From the NCBI RefSeq assembly GCF_030463535.1, contig NC_132900.1, positions 25,625,456-25,689,455 of the forward strand: a stretch of DNA of 64,000 nucleotides, given 5' to 3'. This document shows positions 13,801 to 24,625 of this stretch, in pieces. The position numbers and the translations under genes are program-made. The number at the start of each line of letters is the position of its first letter. Within the stretch, counting starts at the first letter, position 1. This stretch comes from Salminus brasiliensis. Lineage: Eukaryota; Chordata; Actinopteri; Characiformes; Bryconidae. The notes beneath the pieces are model-generated. The model was not told where the DNA came from. It saw nothing but the letters and a program-made list of their open reading frames with translations, and did not search any database.

Positions 13801-16800
13801 ACCAATCGGCAACGAGCTCCTTTAAACACTGCGGTAAAATCACTTCCTGTGTGTTTGTGTGTTGGTGCACACTCTGGACTGATATCTGTTGTTGTTGGTC
13901 TATTGGTGTGTAATAACTGGTTTATAGTGGGTAAATGCAATGCGGTGATTTGGGTTTCTATAGTGTGCGCGGGTGTATTCTGAATGAGGTCTTCAGTGCT
14001 GATTTAAAAAACAAAGAGAAGCACGCGGTTCTCCCGCTGGTAAAACAGAGTGTTTTAGTGACAGTTTTACAAAGGTTCCAATATTATGGTCTGTTTTCAT
14101 GGTCCACTGTAAAATAGCTCCTATTAGCTTATTAGCTATTAGCTATAGCTTTTATTTACTTTCTAAGAACGTCTGAACTGCTGCTACTGGCTGGGCACTA
14201 ATGTCTGTTAATGGTGCCCTGAACAATGTGGTTAAAACAAAGACTGGATTGGGATTAACGATAACGATACACGATCCATTGAAATATGCCTGGATGGAGT
14301 CATCACTGTTAAATATGTTTAAGAACATTTTTTTTGAGAATATGTACACAAGACGTGTGCAGGTTTGTTAGTCTGGTTACCAGCAGTTTCTGAAGCAGTG
14401 GCCAGGGGGGGCAGAATTCCACCCCCCAAACCCAGATGAATCTGGAATAGGTTGCTAATAACAAGTCCCAAATTAAGTCCTAAATTAGTACAAGCAAGTC
14501 TTAAATTAAGGCGTAGATCCTAAACTTTGAATTTCATATAAGTCAGTGTGCATTTATCATCTATTAAAAGTAATGCCACCATAGAACATCAAACATAATG
14601 CTATTGATCATTTTGCATGATCATCAATGATGCCATGTCAGTGGCATTAATTTGACATCAGAGTTAATTTCTTCCTTTATATAAAATTACTAATTATTTT
14701 TAAATCTGTTGCATGAATAGAGATGTTCTAATCCGATCCAGATCTTTTTTTAACGGCTTGTGTATTGGCTACACTACACTATAATCTACACTATATGGAC
14801 AAAATATTGAGACATTTGCTCATTCATTGTTTCTTCTGAAATCAAGGGTATTAAATTGCTTTTGTTGGAGTAACTGTCTCTACTGTTCAGGGAGGAAGGC
14901 TTTCTACTAGATTCTGGAGCATTTCACCACCCCACCTCATCCCCAACTCGTCCCAAAAGTACTGGGTGGAGCACCATCACTCCAGAAAACACAGTTCCGC
15001 TGCTCCACAGCTCAATGCTGTGGGGCTTTATACCCCTCTGGCCCATGCCAGGCATTAGGCATGGTGCCAACAGGTTCATGTGTATCTACTCCAGAGAGTC
15101 CTATGCTATTGCCAGTACTTCTCCACATGGACTCAACAAGCTGTGTGTGTGTACATTTGCACATCTGTGTCAGCAATGGGTGCAACGTAAAGTACCTGAA
15201 TGCATTCATTAAATAGGGGTGTCCACAAACATTTGGACATATAGTGTACTTGTGATCCTTTGTTTTTACCACACCCTCTTGGTTGCTTTAATATACATTA
15301 CCATCCTGCAGCAGTAATGAGCTTTTTAGAAGGTGGAACTATATACAATGTTCAGTCCACCTCTTGTCCCTTCTTCCATGTCTTGATCCGTCCTTCCCCC
15401 AGCCTGACTCTGCATCTCTTTCTCTCTCTCTCTCTCTCTGTTTATTCTCAGGACGGCCCACGCCCGAGCAAAGGCTGAAGCAGCTGACCAGTCAGCGCTG
15501 TCCGCCTGCCAAAACTCAGACGTTGCCCGAGCAGTGGCCAGAGATCTGTCCCCCAACTTCCATCAGCCAGGTAAATTCCTTGAGCGTACACTCGTACAGG
15601 TTTACAGCAGCATTGTTCCCGGTTATGAATTCACATGTTCAAGCCGACCAAAGACAAACTTTGAATGGATCAACTTGATCCACCTTGATGTTCTACACTG
15701 ATCAGCCATAACATTAAAACCCCTGACAGGTGGATTATCTGGTTCCAAAGGACAAGCGTAAAAATCACAGCCACTTTCACAAGGGCTAGATGAGTGATGG
15801 TTAGACGACTGGGTCAGAACATCTCATGATCATGGGTGGCCAAGGCTCACCCCAAGCTTACTTGGTTACTGAAGCTAAGCTGGATAGTTTACATGAGCTT
15901 GCAGAGTTTAGAAAGCAGAGGTTAGCTAGTTAACCAGCATCATTCCATGAACTGAACCACAGTAATCCATCTGGGCCCTGTTGGGTAGCAGTGGTTAGCT
16001 AGTTCGCAAACACATTTAGTTAGTTATGGATCATCTCAGCATAGTTTCAGGTCCAGGACCATTGGGGCATGGGGGACAGCCACAGTCCCCACACTGGGAG
16101 GTCCAGTGATTCCGCTGAAACCACTGCAACACCTTTACCTGTAAAATGTCACTGTCTAAAACATTAGTGAATCACTTTTGGAAGCGTGGCCCAACCCCTA
16201 AGATAGGCTGTCTAAGATAGGCTGTTTTCGTTCCTTACTTCACATTTATTTATTTATTGTTATTAATTGTTAATATTTTGCTACTGTTTATACCGCACTC
16301 ATTTTTTCCTCATAGTGTCCAGCTCCACATATGCGCACACAGACACAAGCAGACAAGCAGACATCTAAACAAACGGCACGTGTCCCCCCTCCCACCCCCC
16401 ACCTCGAACCTCTCTCTGCTGTGTCTGTATTGTCTCTGTGTCCTTGTCTTTGTGTCTGGCCTGGGTGCGTCTTTATTGGGTGCAGAGAAAGTTTAGCAGA
16501 TGCAAATGCAAATTAGTTCTGAAGGGGAGGCATATAATTTGCATAAATTATCTGCTATTCTGTTGGCTGTAGCCAGTCAGCTCATGCTGCCTTTTAAGCT
16601 CGGGGGAGATTATTTTAGGAAAACGCCAGGGTCTGTCTTTTTTGCACTGACAGGAAACGCTGTGCCGGGGTGTGTATTTTTGGGCTGGTAACTCGATTAT
16701 GAGGTAGTGAGCCTTCCACGTTGCCACCATTGGACACGAAAACACTCAAAAGAACACAGCCGAAATATTTTCAGAGACTGTTGACTCTTGTCACTTGTCA

Positions 16801-19800
16801 TCTTAAGACAGTGTTACATACGCTACATGGACAAAAGTATTGGGACACCTGCTTTTCATTCCTTTTTTCTTCTGAACTCCAAGGATATTAAAATGAGTTT
16901 ATATTGCTTTTGTTTTAGTAACTGGCTCTATAATACATTTTGGAGGATTGCTGTGGATTTTTTTACATTCCGTGACAAGAGTGTTAGTGTGGTCAGGATG
17001 TTGAATGACACCCCAGCTCATCTCCAACTTCCCAACTCATCCCAAAAGTATTAGAAGAAGCACCATCCATCATTCAAGAGAACACAGTTCCACTGTTCCA
17101 CAGCTCAATACTGGGGGGCTTTATACCCCTCTAGCTCACGCCTGGCATTAGGCATGGTGTCAATAGGTTTATGTTTATTTGCTCCACAGAGACTTATTCT
17201 ATTGGCAATACTTCTCTGCAGGGACCAGACAAGCTGTGTGTGAGTGTGTCAGGAATGTTGTGAATGTCCAATAAATATGTGGACAACTGCTCCCCCAGCA
17301 TTTCTTCTGGGAAGGCCTCACACTACATGTTGGAACATTGCTGTGAGAAAGATTTGAACAGGTAATGATGGTGGATGATTAGCCACTCCAACTCATCCCA
17401 GAGTCATTGGACGGAGCTCCATCATTCCAGAGAACCCCACAGCCCAATGCTGTGGCATAATATCCCCCCTAGGCCATGCTCGGCACTGGGCATAAACCAT
17501 AGCCATCTACTCATGGCTGCTACAGAGTGTCCAGTTCGAATGGTCAGGGCTTTTCTAAGGAGATTATACAGTGTGTATACTCCCAGGCAGAAATACTGGG
17601 TTGGAAGGAATTGGGATGTGCCTGAATGACCCAGTATCTGACCTGTGTGACCTCCTGTTCTAATACCATGCATTATCCCTAATCGTTTTAAAAATGCTGT
17701 ATTGAGTTAGGTAACAAAGGCACAGGACTGACATTGTACACACATAATCACTCTAATGTACATTAGGGATTTAGTTTTGATCTGCCCTGAGGAGGTATTT
17801 GATATCCGGGTTCTGATCTGTACTCAGGTGTTCCCTACTGCAGATAAAAAAAGTTTATTGATTAAGCACTCAGCCTGTGCTGCTTCTCTTTCTGTTAGAC
17901 CAGTCGGCCATATGTGCACGAGAAGGGAGTTCTAATATTCACAGTCCACAGAAGCTACCTGTCTGTGGGCACTGCCGTGGGTGTGCCCTAAACATCTGAC
18001 TTCAGTAATTCACCTAGCCTCAAACTCAACTGCCTGCAGAAATGTGCAGTGATGCTGATCCAGGTGGATTTAGTCTCAATTTCTACATTGTAAAAATGTT
18101 TAAATGTCCAAATGTCTGTGGACACCCCTTCTAATGAATGAATGCATTCAGCTTTAGGTTGCACTCATTGCTGACACAGATATGCAAATGCACACACACA
18201 CTGGTCTGGTCCCTGTGGAGGAGCATTGCCAACAGAATAGGACTCTCTGTAGATAAAGTAAATAAACCTGAACCTATTGACACTTACCTAATGCCAGATG
18301 TGGACAAGAGGGGTATAAAGCAGTGGAACTGTGTTCTCTGGAATGATAGTGCTCCATTTAAAACTTGGACTTGGGGGATGAGGTGAGGTGGTGATCATTC
18401 AACATCCTGACCTCACTAACATTGTTTTGTCACTAAATGCAATCAAATCCTCACAGCAATGCTCAGATATCTAATAGAAAGACAACTAAGACAGTTAGGA
18501 TAAACTCTTTTTTTACTACCCTTGATTTCGGAAGAAACCGTGAATGAGCTGGTGTTCCAATACTTTTTTTTCCATATAGTGTATGCAAATGAACAATATG
18601 GAATATCAGCATTGTTCCCATATCTGTGCATCCCTAGCATTCTGCACCTAATAACTGGGGTTACACATGGGCCCAGCCCATTTCCTCCTCCCATACACTA
18701 CTCACCCACTACATTGCAAGCTCTGTCAGGTAGGCACCTTCCTTCGTCGAGGAGTCTGGTGTCCCACACCGACCTCTCTTACAAGCTCCATTCATGGGAT
18801 TTCGTAGGATTTCACTCACAACCTCAGTAACACATACAGATTTACACATAATTTTCACATAACCTCAACTGGGCAACCACCCATTGACTCCTATTATAAC
18901 AGTGTTAAGAGTCAGCAGATTTTTTCTTAATATCTAAATACAGTACAGTGTTTCAAATGCACTGCATCTGTGCTAAGCAGCTGTATACCACAGGTGCAGC
19001 TGATAGAGATCAGCTTCACAAACTCGGGACTGCTCTTTTAATGAGCTGTGCATCATTAGGTTTTAGGTCTAAATGACAGTACACAAAAAAGGACACTTGG
19101 CAGGGCTTGTCTCATTGTCACACCAAAACAATGGCAGTATCTGTCACTTCTCCCTCTGTGTCAGAGACGTCTCCCTGGTCTCCTCTCTCTCTGTCTGTCT
19201 GTCTCGGTCTGTGTATTGCTCGAACGCCCTGAAGCTCACAGCTTCCTTTGTGTTCTCCAGCAGTGCTGCAGCGGCATCGCTGCCAAGACTCTGCTCTGAG
19301 ACTTCAGCACATTCTCTACAATGCAGTCAGTGTTTGTGCAGAGTATGAAAACATCCAGGCCGTTCCAGCCTTATCTCTCACCTCACATCTGCCCGACGCA
19401 CTCGGGCCCCAAAAAGCTCCCGAAAGGGCAGTGCAGGACAGGGCCAGACTTTTTTTTTCCAACAAAGCAGAAATACTCCAGATTAAACTCATTAAAGTAG
19501 TAGTTGAGTGATGTGGACAACCGTTCTCATTAGGTAGACAAAGGAGCATCTGTATTTGCTGACGATGTGACTTAGTCTCTCAAAACGATGACCTATATCC
19601 ACAGACTGTTCAAATAATAGCTATTATTACCATAACTTTAATGACTAATATTTTTTTACTAAAATAATGTTGTAGTCAAAATGTAGTCATTATTCTGCTA
19701 TAGTAAACTATTATGTTGACATGCTAAGCAATTTGGACATATTGCTATCATTGTTCCTCTGCAACTCATTTACATGTATCTGCCTACTCAGCCTGCCACA

Positions 19801-22800
19801 GTTTAGCCCCTCCCACTCAGCCTGCAGTTCTCAGGAATATTTTAAGCTCTGAGAGCGTATTTTAAATGAGGAACAGCCAATTAGAACAGAGCTAATGTAC
19901 ATTCGTCTTAAAGGCACAGAAACGGAAACTGAATCTTCTGAGAGATAAAAAGAGCTTTGAAAATGGGCGTGTAAATATGAATTGAATTTGAAACATAAAG
20001 CCATACAGACAATGTGACTAAGCGTGCCTCAAAGAAGCAGTGCCGGCTGGCGCACACAAGGTTTAGATTCCCCAGATGCACAACAAGCACGCGACACTAC
20101 AGCAATAAGAGTCCTTGGGCAAACCTCCTAACATTCTCCTACTTGTGATTCAGACAGAAGTCACCAAGCAAATGCCATAAATGCAAATGCCATGACAAAT
20201 GTAGGCTAGGGGCTCTTTAAAGCATCGTCAGCTAGGTCAGCTGTGACCTCCAAACCTTGGATCTACACTAGTCCGTCATAGATGTGGTTGGGGGTGCTTA
20301 GCTTGGCACAATCTCTCACTGACCCAGATACATTAGTTCAGGCATTCCAAAACAGGATTCACTTCTTGTAACAGGTTTAGTAAACATTCTTAGCAAAGAT
20401 GTGTGTAATTGATCAGACGGAGGTTAAAGCCTCGCACCCACAGTGTTCAGCATGCTTTGAAAAAGTTTGAAGAGCTTCTGGTGATGAGTTACAGACTTGT
20501 TTATACTCACCTACCGAATAGTAACAGGTTAGCAACTAACAGAGCTTGTTGGAATGATATTGCACACGTAGAAAAATGCATTTTCTGAAGGAAACGCAGA
20601 AAGATTGCACAGCTTAAGTGGTTCTCACTACCAGGCAGTCGCTAGGTTATAAGGATAGAGTGAAACCTTGCTAAGTGGTTGCTATGGGGTTGCTAGGTAG
20701 TTGCTAGGTGGTTATGATGGTATTCCAGGTCTTTGCTATAGTAGGGCTGCACAATATGTTGTGTATGTATATTGTGATATTTAAAAAGTACAGAAATTTA
20801 CCAGATTTCTCTGGTACCAGTTTTTTCCAGAAGATCCAACATGTCCAACATGATATTAAAATGTCCTCTGGGTATCCAAGATTGTAGTTCAGTAAAGAAT
20901 GTTGGGTACATATAACCTGCCTCTGCTAGACTTGTCTTGAAAAATGAGAACAGTGTGAATTTCCCTTTTGTATTAATTAAATGTAGCATATCAGCATTTT
21001 ACTTTCAATTTGCCTCATGTGACATTGCATGTCCTGCAGTGTGAGTATTGACCACTCACATATTGCGATGTTGATGCTAAAAACAATATATTGTGCAGAC
21101 CTATGCTGTAGTGTTGCTATGGTGTTGCTAGGTAGATAAAATGACTGAAAACAAGTAGAAATAAGTTGAATACGTATATTTGTATAGCAGTTCCACAATG
21201 AGAAATATCGGATATATTGCCTTAATTTAGGATGATTACACTTGCCAAGAGATTTTGCTAGGTGGTCACTAAGGTGTTGCCTGGTGGTTCAGTCACTAAG
21301 AAACAAATTGAAATAGATTGAATAATTGTGTAATACAGCAAACTCATAAGAAATATTGCATAAACTGGAATGCGCTTATTCGGTAAGAGATTCTTCTTTG
21401 CTAGGTGGTTGCTATGGTGTCGCTAGGTGGTTTCAATAGATATAGTTACTAAAAAGTAAGCAGAAATGAGTCGACTAATTGTATGATATTTTGTACAGCA
21501 ATCTCAGAAATTAAATATTAGATATTTTAACTTCTAAGTTAACTTCTTTATTTCACATACTAAGAGATCTTTATTTGCAGAGATTTTAAAACTGTCCATA
21601 CATTTTTCCATTGCCAATGGATTATAATGGAGAAGCACAAGTGATGGTGCATTTTTTTTTCACTGCCATGCCTAAATTACTTGCTCACCACTTTTCACCA
21701 CCTTTTCATGTTAAATATGTCTCCATGTCCCAACAGTGACAGGCTAAGGTGAATGGACCCCTAAAAAAGGAGTCTTAAGATGTTCTTCACTGTGTGTAAC
21801 GGTTCTCTTGACTCTGAGCAGAACAGCTTTTCAGCTTTGGGTCGTGTGAAGCGTCTGATAAACAGAGTGATTTATGCGCTCGGCTGTGGTCAGAGCTGGA
21901 GGCGCTCCAGTAAGAGTTCCAGAAAGCCTGTCCGTGTCAGATGCAGGACCACTTTGGCCGTGTGTGTGCTGAGGAGAATCTGGAGAATGCCTGGAAGCTC
22001 ACACTCTGATCATAAAGCAGCTGCGCAGTGTCTGATTCTTCAGCCCTAACGAAACAGGGTCTGTTTATGGGGGTCTTTACCTAGAACTCAAAAACAGTGT
22101 GCTATGGTCAAAGAGAACATGCAAGTAAAGAGTAAAAATATTTGAATAATTTAAATATTAACCTGCACTAACCCTCTTAGCAGCATGTTCCCCAAATGCA
22201 CAGATCATATATTAATATGATATATATATACAGTCAGTGGTGTGAGTGTGTGTGTGTGTGTGTATATACACATCTTCTCTGCTCTCTTTTGCACAGCTTG
22301 TGGGTTCTTGTTGCAGTGGAGGCTCTTAAGGGGAACCGGAGAGCTGCTGGGGTACTCTGAGACAGAAATACAGAAGTGGAATGATGTAGTTCGTTGAGTT
22401 CAACAACTGTCAACAAATTGTACTGTGTATATACACTGATTAGCCCTAACATTAAAACAACCTGCCTGATATTGCGTAGGTCACTGAAATCTACATTTGA
22501 GAACCTGATTATGAACCATTCTAAAAAACCTCGCCCGCTCTTTGTGTTCTTGTGGCTCCATAATTGTGAAAATGTCGTGTGGTGCTTGAACCCCCATGAT
22601 TGCCACTTGCAGTGTATTCTGCAGACTGTGGTTGAGCTCTTATAACAGTTCTACAACCACTTCAGACAAAAAACTGCAAATTGGATAAAATGGAACTTGA
22701 TTGTCTTGCAGTTTGCACATGGTAAGTGGTATCGTTAGGTTAATGGCATCTCTTCTCTTTCCTTTCTTTGAAGGTCCTGACTACATCAAGCAGCGGTTCT

Positions 22801-24625
22801 CCAGCGAACCAATCGAGATTAAAGAAGTCCCTGAAGAGAAAAAGGAAAAATCCCCCACAGGAAGCCCCCACTTCTATCGCAAGGGCACCACGCCCACGCA
22901 TACACCCACTCCAAGCCCAGGACCCACTCCCCCGCCCTCTCCGCCCCCCAGCAAGAAGAAATCCTTCTTCAACCGGAGCACCCCCAAAACCGCCAAGGAG
23001 AGCAAAGCGCCCGAGAGCGCAGCCAAACCCGTTCCGAAAGCGTCCACCAAGCAAGAAGTGAAGCACGAAGTGGTTCCCGCCCCGCACTCCTCCGCTCCCT
23101 ACAAGTCGACGGCGCCGGCCGGCAACCCCTCAAGCCCCGGCAATGGCGAGCTCCACTCTCAGTACCACGGTTACTATGTGAAGGCGGAAGTTATGATCCC
23201 GCCTGATGAGCCGGAGGAGGAGGAGCATCGCGGCGCTTCCACCGCCCTGGCCAGGATGCCTCCGCCCACCAAGCAGCAGTACACTTCCTACACCTCGGCG
23301 GGCAAACCCGTCTCAATCAGAGAAAGCAAGCCAGAACCCAAGCTGAAGAAGCAGGAATCGCTGAAGCCAAAGAGTCTAGCAGATACCAAGAAAGCCAGCA
23401 TGGAGATTACCACTGATGTGGTTGAGGAAGAATCAGTAAGTGACATCGCAGGGCTAAAAGCATCTATTCTGGACGGGCTAAAGGGCCCATATTATTGAAA
23501 ACGTTCCATTTACATATATCAATTTTAAAGTCCCAGGTAGTACTCAAACACACCTGATTCACCTGTTAATTACAGTTAATAAATAAAGTGGGTGTGTTTG
23601 AGTGGGGCAACCACCAAACTTTGCTCCAGGACTAGAATTGTGCACCTGTGCTAAAAGATTAAGAAAAGTGGATTAAGAAAAGTACACCTTGCTGGTGTAC
23701 AATTAAAAAGTGTAGCAGTCTGTATTTACATCTACATTTATGGCATTTAGCAGACGCTCTTATCCAGAGCGACTTACAAAGTGCTTTGCTATTTACCCAA
23801 GAAAAACCATAGCTAGTTAGAATAGACTAATAATTCAAAAGATACCTCTAAGCTTAGACATTACTAAACACAAGACAATAAGGTGACCATAGTACTCTAT
23901 TCATCCAAGTACTCTAGTACTCAAGTACTCTATTCGTCCAAGTAGGTTTCCAAGTGGTCAGTAACTCACATAGTTTCTAATTAAGTGGCCAGTGAGTAGA
24001 GAATATGAGGGAAGGGTGTCTAATAAAGTGGCCAGTGAGTAGAAGTGGAATGGAGGTGTTTCTAATTAAGTGACCAGTGAGTGAAAATTGGGAAGGGTTT
24101 CTAATAAAGTGGCCAGTGAGTGAAAGTGGAATCAAGGTGTTTCTGAATAAGTGAAAAGTGAGTGAACATTATAAGGAAAGGGTTTCTAATTAAGTGGCCA
24201 GTGATTGGTGTAAAGGAGCTGTTTCCAATAAAGTGGCCAGTGAGTGGAAATATAAGAGAAGGGTTTCTAATAAAGTGGCCAGTGAGTGGAAGTTGAAGGG
24301 AGGTGTTTCTAATGATGTGACCAGTGAATGAAAATTGGGAAGGGTTTCTAATAAAGTGGCCAGTGAGTGGAAGTGGAATCGAGGTGTTCCTTATTAAGTG
24401 GCCAGTGAGTGGAAATATAAGGGAAGGGTTTCTAATTAAGTGGCCAGTAAGTGGAGGTCCAAAGGAGATGTTTCCAATAAAGTGGCCAGTGAGTAGAATT
24501 ATAGGCTCATTTAATCTTTTTTTGCATTCTCTCTTTTCCTGTAGGGTCCTAACTCAATCCTGGTGGCACTAGTAATGCTGATAAATATCGGACTAGCAAT
24601 TATTTTCGTCCATTTCCTGACTTGA
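2684..24625 (+). CDS. jph1: Junctophilin-1, 3' coding part (exon 1 lies left of the window)
   Basis: Junctophilins tether the ER/SR to the plasma membrane at triads and dyads; JPH1 is the skeletal-muscle type. Four coding exons are visible: 2684-3449, 15452-15570, 22774-23435 and 24545-24625. All have AG/GT borders and compatible phases, giving 541 complete residues up to TGA at 24623-24625. The order of parts is that of the family: a MORN repeat (TYQGQW), the serine-rich joining region, two more MORN repeats (AYMGEW, KYEGEW), an Ala/Arg-rich helix, a Pro-rich divergent region and a C-terminal membrane anchor ending in FVHFLT. Exon 1, with the N-terminal MORN repeats, is missing because it precedes the window. 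Wording such as [25 protein letters not shown] and GPNSI points to JPH1 rather than JPH2-4. I cannot tell which teleost paralogue (jph1a or jph1b) it is. Confidence 0.96.
3580..4440. repeat. Degenerate AT-rich repeat (catagtagatactgagtaatt)
   Basis: The motif ttcatagtag followed by atactga/gtaatt recurs many times with drift (for example 3744-3770, 4080-4145, 4322-4440). An unrelated dispersed segment (about 3830-4075, with gtatcacgatact and gcagcagattcttgaaaaactact) sits inside it. That segment also occurs near 48365-48540 and, inverted, near 10570-10770. Confidence 0.55.
6180..6880. repeat. Direct duplication of a block of about 350 bp
   Basis: Unit 1 (about 6189-6480) and unit 2 (about 6541-6880) share aaccttcaaaaaacagctc/t, ccagctagaaacaaaagctgg, gaaccattttag and tagtatgttagcgcaaagct in the same order. 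Unit 2 also has an internal repeat of tagtatgttagcgcaaagct (about 6682 and 6726). Confidence 0.75.
7878..8316. mobile_element. Tc1/mariner-like non-autonomous element
   Basis: It begins ta-cactacatgtccaaaaatattcagacacc and ends acaaacatttggacatactgtgtgta. These are imperfect terminal inverted repeats next to TA. The internal sequence resembles the clearer copy at 14787-15248. No transposase frame is present. Confidence 0.65.
9113..9240 (+). mobile_element. tRNA-derived SINE, 5' part
   Basis: ggggcagtggtggctcagcgg (A-box-like) and gtgggttcggtaccc (B-box-like) are followed by ttgggcccttgagcaaggcc. It is the same family as the copies at 29132, 40673 and 43691. It is truncated after the body. 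Confidence 0.75.
10769..10832. repeat. Poly(A) plus (ta)n microsatellite
   Basis: A run of 17 A is followed by an uninterrupted (ta)n tract of about 48 bases. It ends an inverted copy of the dispersed atcacgata-type repeat. Confidence 0.9.
14787..15248. mobile_element. Tc1/mariner-like non-autonomous element, 462 bp
   Basis: The ends are cactatatggacaaaatatt and, inverted, aatgtttg...tccatatagtg-type sequence (aaacatttggacatatagtg). TA dinucleotides at 14787-14788 and 15247-15248 are consistent with the TA target duplication of the superfamily. There is no transposase. It is the best-preserved copy in the window and serves as reference for the copies at 7878, 16819, 18095, 59520 and 59985. 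Confidence 0.75.
15452..15570 (+). CDS. jph1: jph1 exon encoding the helical region
   Basis: A polypyrimidine (tc)n run and ttattctcag precede the exon; the donor is ccag|gtaaat. It is 119 nt long and phase-compatible with both neighbours. The product reads [20 protein letters not shown] and then [19 protein letters not shown], the Ala/Arg-rich predicted alpha-helix of junctophilins that spans the junctional cleft. Confidence 0.95.
16819..17600. mobile_element. Tc1-like element, composite of two partial copies
   Basis: The left end is ta-cgctacatggacaaaagtattggg. The body matches 14787-15248 up to about 17280 (caataaatatgtggaca). A second partial copy then follows, starting inside the element body (catttcttctgggaaggc) and running to about 17600. 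Confidence 0.6.
18095..18583. mobile_element. Tc1-like element, minus orientation
   Basis: It reads as the reverse complement of the 14787-15248 family: aatgtccaaatgtctgtggacacc at the left and ggtgttccaatac...ccatatagtgta at the right. Confidence 0.7.
20640..21440. repeat. gttgctaggtggttgctatgg minisatellite, dispersed blocks
   Basis: Blocks of gttgctaggt/ggttgctatgg occur at about 20640-20720, 21105-21140, 21245-21290 and 21395-21435. They are separated by diverged sequence and by the MITE at 20742-21103. Confidence 0.7.
20742..21103. mobile_element. hAT-like MITE, 362 bp, with 8-bp target duplication
   Basis: The ends are tagggctgcacaatat and its imperfect inverse atattgtgcagaccta. The flanks are tgctatag (20734-20741) and tgctgtag (21104-21111), an 8-bp duplication with one mismatch, as expected for hAT elements. 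The TIR start resembles the common vertebrate hAT end (c/tagggctgcac). It has no coding capacity. Confidence 0.75.
22774..23435 (+). CDS. jph1: jph1 exon encoding the divergent region
   Basis: The acceptor is tttctttgaag and the donor tca|gtaagt (phase 0). It starts with GPDYIKQRF, which is well conserved in JPH1, continues through [11 protein letters not shown], then a Pro/Ser/Thr- and Lys-rich low-complexity stretch ([19 protein letters not shown]). It regains the JPH1 signature [14 protein letters not shown] near 23147-23191. The rest is acidic or basic and poorly conserved, as expected for this region of the family. Confidence 0.95.
23436..24544 (+). repeat. jph1 intron largely made of a 50-60 bp minisatellite
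   Basis: From about 23985 to 24495 the unit ggtttctaataaagtggccagtgagtgga plus a variable filler repeats roughly ten times. Upstream, near 23735-23785, is the common fish repeat motif ggcatttagcagacgctcttatccagagcgactta. The array ends about 50 bp before the acceptor of the last coding exon. Confidence 0.85.
24545..24625 (+). CDS. jph1: jph1 last coding exon, C-terminal membrane anchor
   Basis: The acceptor is ttttcctgtag. The exon encodes 26 residues starting [12 protein letters not shown] and ending FVHFLT before TGA. This is the single C-terminal transmembrane helix that inserts into the SR/ER membrane. The exon continues 17 nt past the stop to a second good donor (ctcag|gtaaga at 24642/24643), so the 3' UTR is itself spliced. 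Confidence 0.95.
   Translation, partial: GPNSILVALVMLINIGLAIIFVHFLT

Larger units (their letters stand above)
3450..15451 (+). other. jph1: jph1 intron, 12 kb, repeat-rich
   Basis: The intron runs between the donor after 3449 and the acceptor before 15452. It holds AT-rich degenerate repeats (3580-4440), a duplicated block (6180-6880), two Tc1-like elements (7878-8316, 14787-15248), a truncated SINE (9113-9240) and several microsatellites, including (ca)n 6979-7014 and (ta)n 10784-10832. I see no coding exon. The stretches 8330-9100, 9250-10100 and 12100-14780 look like plain intron sequence. Confidence 0.7.
15571..22773 (+). other. jph1: jph1 intron, 7.2 kb, repeat-rich
   Basis: It contains a fragment with the motif tacactgatcagccataacattaaaacc (about 15693-15745), a Tc1-like composite (16819 to about 17600), a minus-oriented Tc1-like copy (18095-18583), a dispersed repeat (19780-19985), a gttgctagg minisatellite (20640-21440) split by a hAT-like MITE, and another catcagccataac-type fragment near 22431-22475. 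The open frames here have no recognisable product. Confidence 0.7.

Noticed and set aside
21780-22049. 89-codon + frame in jph1 intron 3
   Set aside because: It has no recognised product, no convincing splice borders, and would interrupt a well-supported junctophilin intron.
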